In this document: positions 14,003-21,282 of the stretch, one piece after another
Layout: each line of letters starts with the position of its first letter
Position numbering within the stretch: the stretch's first letter is position 1
Assembly: GCA_964636945.1 (NCBI GenBank)
Contig: CAZWVH010000037.1
Location: 1 to 27,509 of the forward strand
Source of the DNA: CAZADA01 sp964636945
GTDB taxonomy: Bacteria > Pseudomonadota > Alphaproteobacteria > Caulobacterales > Maricaulaceae
Length of the DNA: 27,509 nt
Direction of reading: 5' to 3'
Notes under the pieces: model-generated
Databases searched by the model: none
What the model was told of the DNA's origin: nothing
Seen by the model: the letters and a program-made list of their open reading frames with translations, nothing else
Program-made: the position numbers and the translations under genes

Positions 14003-15174
14003 GCGACCACACTCGGTCGGGCGATAGCGGTAGTTGGCGATTTGGCGTTTACGTCCACTGGCCATATTGCGCGGCAATCTGTCCTTATTGCGATTTTAAC
14101 GTGTACCGCGATCGCGGCGAGGATCGTTCTGGACTCATTGCCGCCGTCATCGCGGATATCCAGGGCTGGCGCGAGCGTGTGGGCGCGCGTCAAGTCGAGA
14201 GCATATTCCTGGGAGGCGGAACCCCATCGCGGCTGGAGGCGTCGGCCATTGCCAAGATACTGCATGCGATCGACGACGCCTGGGGCATTGTGGCGGACGC
14301 GGAGATTTCGTTGGAGGCCAACCCAGAGGACATCTCCCCGCCATTGGTGGAGGCAATGGCCGCCGTGGGCGTCACGCGTCTTTCTCTCGGCATGCAGGCG
14401 CTTGATGACACCGCACTCAAATCGCTCGGCCGGTGGCATACAGCCGATGACAGTCGGCGCGCCGCCGAGACTGCGCTCAGTCAGTTCACCAATGTGAGCC
14501 TTGATTTGATTTATGCGCGAGAAGGCCAATCGCTTAGTGGCTGGGAGGTCGAATTGCGTGCGGCGGCGGGCATCGGCGCTCACCATCTGTCACTGTACCA
14601 ATTGACCATTGAACCTGGCACGCCATTTGCAAATCAGGTTCGGCGCGGATCGCTATGTCCCCCCAATGATGACCAAGCGGCCGATTTTTACGAGCTGACG
14701 CAGTCGCTGTGTGACGAGTTGGGTTACCCCAGTTACGAAATTTCCAATCATGCGCGATCGAAATCAGCCCAGTCGCGCCACAATCGGCTTTATTGGGAAT
14801 GCCAGGAATGGGCGGGCGTTGGGCCGGGCGCGCATGGGCGGTATTGGCGCGATGGGCGCCGATGCGCCACCGAGGCTCATCGCCGACCGGAAGCATACTG
14901 TGACGCTGTGGGGACTTCGGGATGGGGCGTTGTCAACAGCGAGGTTTTGACGACCAACCAATGCGCCCAGGAATTTTTGCTCATGGGCTTGCGACTGAGC
15001 GAAGGCGTTTCGCTTGTACGCTATGGCCAGATCGCGCCCGCGCCACTCTGCGAGCAAGCCATTGCCCAGTTGAGCGGCGCGGGGCTGATTGTGGTCAACG
15101 GCGACAGGCTCAGCGTGGCGCGTCACGCTCGGGCGCTGACCGAACGAATCGCCGCTGAATTGATGTCGCCGTAG
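13999..15174 (+). CDS. hemW: HemW, radical SAM heme chaperone
   Basis: Binds heme and delivers it to respiratory proteins; long annotated as an oxygen-independent coproporphyrinogen oxidase-like protein. The 391-residue protein has the radical SAM cluster motif C24-x3-C28-x2-C31 (CAAICPYCDFN), the SAM-contact LGGGTPSRL, GMQALDDTALKSLGRWH and YQLTIEPGTPF, followed by the C-terminal HemN-type domain. The CPYCDFN form, without the extra Cys of true HemN, argues for HemW. The start overlaps the rdgB stop by 4 nt. It is convergent with the LpoA-like gene, separated by 6 nt. Confidence 0.95.
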   Translation: MSDHTRSGDSGSWRFGVYVHWPYCAAICPYCDFNVYRDRGEDRSGLIAAVIADIQGWRERVGARQVESIFLGGGTPSRLEASAIAKILHAIDDAWGIVADAEISLEANPEDISPPLVEAMAAVGVTRLSLGMQALDDTALKSLGRWHTADDSRRAAETALSQFTNVSLDLIYAREGQSLSGWEVELRAAAGIGAHHLSLYQLTIEPGTPFANQVRRGSLCPPNDDQAADFYELTQSLCDELGYPSYEISNHARSKSAQSRHNRLYWECQEWAGVGPGAHGRYWRDGRRCATEAHRRPEAYCDAVGTSGWGVVNSEVLTTNQCAQEFLLMGLRLSEGVSLVRYGQIAPAPLCEQAIAQLSGAGLIVVNGDRLSVARHARALTERIAAELMSP

Positions 15175-15180
15175 CGCTAG

Positions 15181-16614
15181 CTAGCTCTGGCTATCCTCGC
15201 CATACCCTGCGCCATAGGGATCATCCGGATTGTAGGCCGCATCTGGATCGTAGTCTTGTCCGCGGCGTGCGGCCACGCCCTCGCCGACCACATAGTCAGC
15301 GGCAGGCAGCGAGAATTGCTGAGGCGCCGGGTCGAGCACCTGGAACGAACCGCCTCTGATCTCGAACACAGCCAGGGCGCGTTCGGCCATGCCGTTGGGC
15401 GTGAACCTGAACAAACCGTCGGACCCATAAAACCCTTGGGGGTCCATCAGCGCGTCCTGAGTGATGCCCGCTGCGCCTTGGGCTTGCGTCATTACCGACA
15501 CAAGGGCCACGGCGTCATAGGCGATGCCCGTCAGACGTCGGGGTTGATCGCCATAGGCGTCGAAGTAGGACGCTTCAAATGAGCTTCGGGCCACGGGATC
15601 TGGCGCCACGAACCAGGCGCCGTCCAGCACAGGCTCATTCAATAACCGATCGTCGCGCCACAGACTGCCGCCAAGGAATTGCACGACACGTGGGTCGATG
15701 TCGAAGCGGGGCAGCAAGGGGGCAAGCGCCAAAATCCGACTTCCGCCTTCGGGCATGACGATGGCGTTATAGCCGCTGAGTTCACTGCCCGGCTTTGCGG
15801 CAGACGATGAAACCGCGCGCACCGGATCGGCGAGCTCGACCGCATTGGCGCCGTCGGCGTAAAACTCGTAGGTCATGAACTCAGCCCCGCTGGTGTAGGC
15901 TGTGTTCTCGATCACATCGATCGCCTTAAAACCAAATTGCGTGTCCGGCACGAGCGCGGCAATGCGGGTGCGCTCATTGTCAGCCGCATAGCGAACCAGC
16001 CGCTGGAGTTCGTTTTCGGGCGTCAGTCCGAGCAGGAATGCGCCCTGTCCCGCCACCGCGCTGTCGTTGGAAAATGCAATCACTGGAGGCCCGTCATTAC
16101 AGGCCACTGACATCACTGCTTCAACATTGGCTGAATAAAGCGGGCCCAAAATGACGTCCGCGCCGTCCTCAATCGCCGAAATCGCGGCCGCGCGCGCGCC
16201 GGGCGCTGTGCCCACCGTGTCTTTGGGGATCAGCACCATGCGCGAATGACCCACGTCGAACAGGGCGAGCTGAGCGGCCTTAAGCATGGAGTCAGCTTCA
16301 GCGCGGGCGCCCGCCGAACTTGCCGAAAACGGCAGCAATACGCCAATGCGAACGAGCTGAGCTGCTTGGTCGGCCTTATGCGGCGGGACAATGGGATTGA
16401 TGTTACATTCTTGCGTGGGTTGCTCAACAACAGGAGCGCGCTCCACCGTCGGTCGTTGCCCCCCAATGGGCGTGGGCGGCGTTTCGCGACCTCCGCCCAG
16501 GCTGCCACAGCCCACAGTCAAAATTGCCGCCGCAGCCAATACCGACAGCCGCTTGGCGAACGTGTGAAACGAATTCAACTGACGCGCCCCCGCGCGGATT
16601 GCTATTGCCGTCAT
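15181..16614 (-). CDS. LpoA-like lipoprotein with periplasmic-binding-protein fold
   Basis: Probable outer-membrane lipoprotein related to LpoA, the activator of penicillin-binding protein PBP1a in gammaproteobacteria. The 477 residues begin with a basic/hydrophobic signal and the lipobox-like TVGC, with predicted lipidation at C36; Thr rather than Leu at position -3 is atypical. A Pro-rich linker (about 40-75) precedes a type-I periplasmic-binding (Peripla_BP_6-like) domain (IGVLLPFSASSAGARAEADS, then DVILGPLYSANVEAVMSVA). The tail is rich in Asp, Tyr and Gly. The divergent rsmI-yraN neighbourhood matches the yraL-lpoA-yraN arrangement of Escherichia coli and supports the assignment. There is no gammaproteobacterial-type N-terminal TPR domain. 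Function in alphaproteobacteria is unproven. Confidence 0.8.
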   Translation of the reverse strand: MTAIAIRAGARQLNSFHTFAKRLSVLAAAAILTVGCGSLGGGRETPPTPIGGQRPTVERAPVVEQPTQECNINPIVPPHKADQAAQLVRIGVLLPFSASSAGARAEADSMLKAAQLALFDVGHSRMVLIPKDTVGTAPGARAAAISAIEDGADVILGPLYSANVEAVMSVACNDGPPVIAFSNDSAVAGQGAFLLGLTPENELQRLVRYAADNERTRIAALVPDTQFGFKAIDVIENTAYTSGAEFMTYEFYADGANAVELADPVRAVSSSAAKPGSELSGYNAIVMPEGGSRILALAPLLPRFDIDPRVVQFLGGSLWRDDRLLNEPVLDGAWFVAPDPVARSSFEASYFDAYGDQPRRLTGIAYDAVALVSVMTQAQGAAGITQDALMDPQGFYGSDGLFRFTPNGMAERALAVFEIRGGSFQVLDPAPQQFSLPAADYVVGEGVAARRGQDYDPDAAYNPDDPYGAGYGEDSQS

Positions 16615-16633
16615 GATCAGGAACTGTCCCTCC

Positions 16634-17524
16634 ATGGATCCTTTGGGCGACACTAGGCACGCCATCTGGCGAGCGCAAGCACTAGAACCGGGTCTTTATC
16701 CGGTCGCGACACCCATTGGAAATTTGCGCGACATTACACTTCGCGCTCTGGATATCCTCGCCAATTGTGACCTGGTTTTGGCGGAAGACACACGAACCAC
16801 ACGCGTTTTGTTTGACGCCTACGGCTTAAAAACGTCGCTTCAGGCCTATCATGAGCACAACGCGGCGGCGCTGAGGCCTGCAATTTTAAGCCGCATTGGC
16901 GAGGGACAGGCGATTGGCCTGGTTAGTGACGCCGGTACGCCCTTGATTTCAGACCCGGGCTTCAAACTGGTGCGCGATGTGATTGATGCCGGTGGACCGG
17001 TCGTCGCAGCGCCCGGCGCCAGCGCCGTCCTGACGGCCCTCGTGATTGCCGGCCTGCCCACGGATCGGTTTTTCTTCGGCGGTTTTGCGCCAGCCAAGTC
17101 GGGACAGCGTCGCGAGGCGTTCACCCAACTGGCAACACTGAGAGCCACCTTGGTCTTCTTTGAAGCAAAGTCGAGGCTTGCCGCCACCCTTGCCGATATG
17201 GCGCACGTGTTTGGTGAACGCGATGCGGTGGTGGCGCGTGAACTGACCAAACGCTTTGAACATGTGCGCCGCGCGCCGCTTCCTGACTTGGCCAAGGCCG
17301 TGTCCGAGGAGGGCGCGCCCAAGGGGGAGCTTGTGATCTTGGTGGGGCCGCCCCGCCATGATGCATTCTGGGATGTCAATGCGGTCGATGAGGCGCTCCG
17401 GCGATTGATCCCAGAACGAGGCGTGAAGGCCGCCTCCGCGGACGTCGCTGACGCCGCCGGGTGGGCCAAGCGCGACGTGTACGCTCGCGCGCTCACCATG
17501 AAGTCCGACGATGGGGGCCAATAA
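16634..17524 (+). CDS. rsmI: 16S rRNA (cytidine-1402 2'-O)-methyltransferase RsmI
   Basis: SAM-dependent methyltransferase that 2'-O-methylates C1402 of 16S rRNA in the decoding centre. The 296-residue protein has the tetrapyrrole-methylase fold signatures LYPVATPIGNLRDIT (about 21-35), LAEDTRTTRVLF, GLVSDAGTPLISDPGF and a FFFGGFAP segment, ending with the RsmI helical C-terminus. ATG 16634 has AGGA 11 nt upstream; the alternative ATG 16613 has none and would overlap the divergent LpoA-like start codon. yraN follows after 2 nt. Confidence 0.96.
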   Translation: MDPLGDTRHAIWRAQALEPGLYPVATPIGNLRDITLRALDILANCDLVLAEDTRTTRVLFDAYGLKTSLQAYHEHNAAALRPAILSRIGEGQAIGLVSDAGTPLISDPGFKLVRDVIDAGGPVVAAPGASAVLTALVIAGLPTDRFFFGGFAPAKSGQRREAFTQLATLRATLVFFEAKSRLAATLADMAHVFGERDAVVARELTKRFEHVRRAPLPDLAKAVSEEGAPKGELVILVGPPRHDAFWDVNAVDEALRRLIPERGVKAASADVADAAGWAKRDVYARALTMKSDDGGQ

Positions 17525-17526
17525 CA

Positions 17527-17904
17527 ATGCGCGGCCGTGATGATCGACGGCGCGCAGAACAGAGCGGGCGGCGTGCTGAGACCTATGCTGCATGGTCTCT
17601 GCAGATGAAGGGCTACCAGGTGCTCGCGCGCCGTCTCCGCAGTCGATCAGGAGAAATTGACCTCATTGTGCGCCGCGGCCGCACCATCGCTTTTGTGGAG
17701 GTCAAGCAACGACAACGCCTAGAACAGGCTTTGGACGCCATTACCCAGCAGGCGCGTCAACGCATCGCCAAAGCCGCCCTTGCATGGTGGCGCCAACGCC
17801 GAATTCCCCCTGAGTTTGAGATGCGCTTTGACGTGGTGGTGGTGACGCCTCGCCGTTGGCCGCGCCACTTTCCCGGCGCATTGATCGGCCCCGTCGACGA
17901 TTAA
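17527..17904 (+). CDS. yraN: YraN-family (UPF0102) putative endonuclease-like protein
   Basis: A 125-residue protein with a predicted Holliday-junction-resolvase-like PD-(D/E)XK fold. The motif residues are present: E43 and D45 in SGEIDLIVRR, then E58-x-K60 in FVEVKQR. Biochemical function is not established for the family. ATG 17527 lies 2 nt after the rsmI stop with GGGGG 9 nt upstream; the frame is open back to 17461 inside rsmI, but the family begins here. The rsmI-yraN linkage is widely conserved. Confidence 0.93.
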   Translation: MRGRDDRRRAEQSGRRAETYAAWSLQMKGYQVLARRLRSRSGEIDLIVRRGRTIAFVEVKQRQRLEQALDAITQQARQRIAKAALAWWRQRRIPPEFEMRFDVVVVTPRRWPRHFPGALIGPVDD

Positions 17905-18017
17905 TTTGTTCTTTATTCGTTCTTGATTGCGGGGAGGGAGTTTGCTAGCCCTACGTGTGTCTGTGAGGCGGATGGGCGTGGTTGGTTGGCCAGTCTGCGA
18001 CAGCATTGAGGGGCGGG

Positions 18018-19556
18018 ATGACTGCGAAAATCACAACGGTGGCGTTTGAAGGAGCTGAGGCGCGGCGTGTGGACGTTCAAGTCCAGATCACCGACGGTCA
18101 AGCGGGGATGGCTGTGGTGGGCCTGGCCGATAAGGCTGTCGCAGAAAGTCGCGAACGGGTGCGCGCGGCGTTTGCTTCCATCGGTTTGTCTTTGCCGTAC
18201 AAGCGCGTGATTGTGAACTTGGCGCCGGCCGATTTGCCCAAAGAAGGCGGGCACTACGATTTGCCGATAGCTCTTGCGGTGATGGCGGCCATGAACATTG
18301 TGCCGCAAAACGCCTTTGAAGACTATGTCGCCATGGGTGAATTGGCCCTGGACGGCGCATTGGCCTCAACTCCAGGAGCGTTGCCCGCGGCTATGGCGGC
18401 CAATGAGGCGGGGCTCAGTCTGATTTGCCCGAAGGAATGCGGACGTGAGGCCGCGTGGGCCGGCGACTTGGACATTGTTGCCGCCGACACGCTTATGGCC
18501 ATCATCAATCATGTCAAAGGCGTCACAAGCTTGCCCCGACCGTCGCCGGGCGATTTGGACCATGTTGGCGCGGATGGTGATTTGCGCGATGTACGCGGTC
18601 AAGAAAACGCCAAGCGCGCGTTGGAGGTTGTCGCCGCCGGGGGACATAACTTGCTGATGGTTGGTCCGCCCGGCGCTGGCAAGTCGATGTTGGCGGCGCG
18701 ATTGCCGGGTTTGTTGCCGCCCTTGTCAGCCAAAGAATTGCTCGAAGTCAGCATGATCCAATCGGTGGCGGGCCTGCTTAAGCGCGGACGATTGACGCGA
18801 TCACGCCCGTTTCGCTCGCCGCACCACTCGGCCAGCATGCCGGCGTTGGTCGGCGGCGGCACGCGGGCAAAACCAGGGGAAATATCGCTCGCCCATCACG
18901 GCGTCTTATTTTTAGACGAGCTGCCAGAATTCCATCCTCAAGCGCTCGATTCGCTCCGTCAGCCATTGGAGACCGGCCGAGTCAGCGTCGCTCGGGCAGC
19001 CCGACACGTCTCCTATCCCGCGCAATTTCAATTGGTGGCCGCCATGAATCCCTGCCGATGCGGCGGTCAAGCCGGTGCGGACGGGCAATCCTGCCGACGC
19101 GGTCCGAGATGTGCGGCGGACTATCAGGCCCGCGTGTCCGGGCCTTTAATGGACCGGATTGACATCCGGATTGCACTGCCGCCCGTGCGGCCGTCAGATC
19201 TTTCGCTGCCTCCCGCCCGTGAAGGGACAGCCGAGGCGGCCGCGCGTGTGGTGCAGGCGCGAGACGCACAGGCGGCGCGACACGCAGATGGCGGTCGATC
19301 TGGTCGACCGGCGTTGAATGCCCGCCTAACCACGTCTGAACTCGATCGGGTGGCCGCGCCGGATGGACCGGGACACGCCCTGCTCAATGAAGCAGCGGAG
19401 GTGATGGGACTCACGGCGCGCGGCTATCATCGTGTGCTACGCGTCGCGCGAACTTTAGCCGATTTGGATAACAGTGATGGCGTCCGTAGAAATCATATTG
19501 CCGAAGCTCTGTCCTTGCGAAGAGCGGCTCAAGCGCCTGCGTTGAAGAATCTTTAA
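18018..19556 (+). CDS. ComM/YifB-type Mg-chelatase-like AAA+ ATPase
   Basis: Hexameric helicase-like ATPase; the Vibrio homologue ComM promotes branch migration during natural transformation. The 512-residue protein has an N-terminal Lon-like ChlI domain (about 1-165), then the AAA+ module with Walker A GPPGAGKS (216-223) and Walker B GVLFLDELPEF with D300-E301. A Cys cluster (C346, C348, C359, C365) interrupts the module, and a Mg-chelatase C-terminal domain ends the protein. The ATG at 18018 has GAGGGG just upstream; an earlier TTG at 17982 would add 12 residues. It lies 113 bp after yraN. No competence genes are visible in the window, so a role in general recombination is equally possible. 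Confidence 0.94.
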   Translation: MTAKITTVAFEGAEARRVDVQVQITDGQAGMAVVGLADKAVAESRERVRAAFASIGLSLPYKRVIVNLAPADLPKEGGHYDLPIALAVMAAMNIVPQNAFEDYVAMGELALDGALASTPGALPAAMAANEAGLSLICPKECGREAAWAGDLDIVAADTLMAIINHVKGVTSLPRPSPGDLDHVGADGDLRDVRGQENAKRALEVVAAGGHNLLMVGPPGAGKSMLAARLPGLLPPLSAKELLEVSMIQSVAGLLKRGRLTRSRPFRSPHHSASMPALVGGGTRAKPGEISLAHHGVLFLDELPEFHPQALDSLRQPLETGRVSVARAARHVSYPAQFQLVAAMNPCRCGGQAGADGQSCRRGPRCAADYQARVSGPLMDRIDIRIALPPVRPSDLSLPPAREGTAEAAARVVQARDAQAARHADGGRSGRPALNARLTTSELDRVAAPDGPGHALLNEAAEVMGLTARGYHRVLRVARTLADLDNSDGVRRNHIAEALSLRRAAQAPALKNL

Positions 19557-19614
19557 ACGTCTTGTGTATTCTTTGCTATTGTGGACACTTGTGGTGTGGG
19601 CAAGAGGTTTGGCA

Positions 19615-21030
19615 ATGGAAACGGGTGCGCTTGTTGTCTTGGATGCCTTGGGCGATCTCGTCGTTCTCTGCAATCAGTCTGGTCGCGTGCTCTATATGAA
19701 TGGCGCAGTTGCCGAAATCTTCGGTGATGACTCAGATTCCTGGCGATTACACTCAATCGATCAGTTGGGTCTTACAGTAAACGATGTACGCTCTTATGTC
19801 GGCCAAACGGGTGTTGTTGGCGTGGCCTACACGCCCCAAGGCGTCGTCCAGGTGGAATGGGGTATCAGCGCACTGCCTGATGGCAAGTTTGTGTTGTGCG
19901 GGCGTAATCGCGACGCCGTCGATGAAGGCCAATTGTCATTGTTCGATGCTCTGGACGCGTCGACGGCCGGCGATGTAGAGGTAGAGGCGCCGTTGCTCTT
20001 CGCCAAGCGAGACCTCTGGCTGCAAGCCGAATCCATGATAAATTTGGCCGAAGCGCTTGATCGCTCAGTGCTGTCGCCACACCAACACGCTCAGTTATCC
20101 GCCCTTAGTGCTGGCGCACGTCAAATCATACGGCTCGCCGATCGCCTGGGGTCGCCACATGGCCCAGAGCAATATCTTAATCCAGGTGCGTTGGATTCCA
20201 TGAATCTCATCGACGCAGTGTTGGACGCGGTGCGCTCGCTTAGCCCCCATGCCTCAGACAATGCGTTGACCTTGGCTGCGGTTTTGGATCCGTGCGTGCC
20301 GGAACGGGTGGAAGCCGATGGCGGGTATGTTCGACAATTGATGTTGAATTTAACCAACGCCGCCATCGGCGAGGCCCGATCAGGCGGCGTGACGGTTTCG
20401 CTCCATTGCGAAAATCCGGGCCAGGACACTGCTCACATTCTGATTGCGATCAAATATGGGTGCGAAGACGCCGAAGATCAGACCGTGGAGGCGCCAAGCA
20501 CGCCGACGGGCAAGATGACAAGTTTTGAGGGCGTGAGCGATGCTGGACCCAGCGACCTTGATCGCGCGCGCGAGGCGTTAGACGCGCTGGGCAGCAATCT
20601 GGAAATCTCACAACTGCCCACCGGCGGCGGAGAGTTTCGCGCGCGGCTTCGATTTAAGGCGCTGCAGCATGCCCCAACCCGCTGCGCGAATGGACTTGAT
20701 GGCGTGAGAATGGCAATCGCCACGCCGAACCTGGTTTTGAGACACGCATTGGCGCAACAGGCCACATGCCTTGGCGCTGACTTGGTGATCCCTCAAAAGG
20801 TGCAAGAGCTGCGAGACGGGCTGAATGTGGATGTGTTGTGCGTCGATGAGCGCTGGATGGACCGATCATTGGCTGATGCGCGACACGAGCCGCCGGTGGT
20901 GACCGTGTATGATGATTTTTCCGCCACCATCGCCCGGCGGCCCGCGGGTGGCGCTTTGCCGCCTTTGGCTGCGCCCGATGTGTTCCTCAGAAGTGTGCTG
21001 CAGGCGCTGAAAGTCTCACACAGCCGATAG
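19615..21030 (+). CDS. PAS / histidine-kinase-like / receiver-like protein with degraded catalytic motifs
   Basis: A 471-residue protein that I cannot assign to a named gene. Residues 5-100 look like a PAS sensor (LVVLCNQSGRVLYMNGAVAEIFG). Residues 125-178 resemble the two-helix dimerisation domain of hybrid histidine kinases (NLAEAL, then LSPHQHAQL and IIRLADRLGS), but the position of the phospho-acceptor His aligns with R132 (KRDLW). Residues 230-347 resemble an ATPase domain: the N-box-like NLTNAA (245-250) remains, but the G1 box reads IKYGCED and the G2 region reads GPSDLD. Residues 363-467 resemble a receiver: the acidic pair is replaced by T370-P371, D411 could be the retained Asp, and the late Lys is missing. 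ATG 19615 has AAGAGG 7 nt upstream. It lies 58 bp after the ComM-like gene. Probably a signalling scaffold or allosteric partner. Confidence 0.72.
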   Translation: METGALVVLDALGDLVVLCNQSGRVLYMNGAVAEIFGDDSDSWRLHSIDQLGLTVNDVRSYVGQTGVVGVAYTPQGVVQVEWGISALPDGKFVLCGRNRDAVDEGQLSLFDALDASTAGDVEVEAPLLFAKRDLWLQAESMINLAEALDRSVLSPHQHAQLSALSAGARQIIRLADRLGSPHGPEQYLNPGALDSMNLIDAVLDAVRSLSPHASDNALTLAAVLDPCVPERVEADGGYVRQLMLNLTNAAIGEARSGGVTVSLHCENPGQDTAHILIAIKYGCEDAEDQTVEAPSTPTGKMTSFEGVSDAGPSDLDRAREALDALGSNLEISQLPTGGGEFRARLRFKALQHAPTRCANGLDGVRMAIATPNLVLRHALAQQATCLGADLVIPQKVQELRDGLNVDVLCVDERWMDRSLADARHEPPVVTVYDDFSATIARRPAGGALPPLAAPDVFLRSVLQALKVSHSR

Positions 21031-21282
21031 GTCCGGCGGGCCGGCGCCGGAGCCAAAGCGGCTCGGTCGCAAATCTGCCGTAAACGAGCAGCGAGCAGGC
21101 CTGGCGTGACGCGCTGCGCGGCGCCTCTGATGACGTCCCTAAAAAGCCATGATCACCTGTCTAAGGGCGCTGGACGCACGCCGCGCCAGCGGCGAGGGTT
21201 GTGAGATTGGCCTATTGCGTGCGGACACCAAGTACGCTGACGCAGTGCAGTGGTTTCGTCATATCGTCAAAGAGAGCTGAGT
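21031..21282. other. 252-bp intergenic region
   Basis: It contains no convincing ORF or RNA gene. A hairpin sits at its left end (21047-21066), beside a 10-bp palindrome CCGGCGCCGG at 21041-21050. The right half presumably carries the promoter of the MFS permease gene, but I see no pair of elements that I would name. Confidence 0.5.
21047..21066 (+). terminator. Short hairpin after the PAS/kinase-like gene
   Basis: CCG-G-AGCC pairs with GGCTCGG around an AAAGC loop: a 7-bp stem with one bulged G, 17 bp after the stop codon. No T-run follows, so it is at best a weak or Rho-assisted terminator. Confidence 0.3.

Noticed and set aside
13813..14586. 257-codon open frame antisense to rdgB/hemW
   Set aside because: It overlaps two conserved enzymes with full motifs; a GC-rich antisense shadow.
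15172..15183. Short palindromes (TAGCGCTA, GCTAGC) at the hemW/LpoA-like junction
   Set aside because: They arise from the two stop codons and a 6-nt gap; no stable hairpin or terminator can be argued.
16849..17499. Long open frames antisense to rsmI
   Set aside because: Low-complexity Ala/Arg/Ser composition and complete overlap with a conserved gene.
21041..21050. CCGGCGCCGG palindrome
   Set aside because: GC-only palindromes of this length are common in a 60% GC genome and no function is suggested beyond the nearby hairpin.
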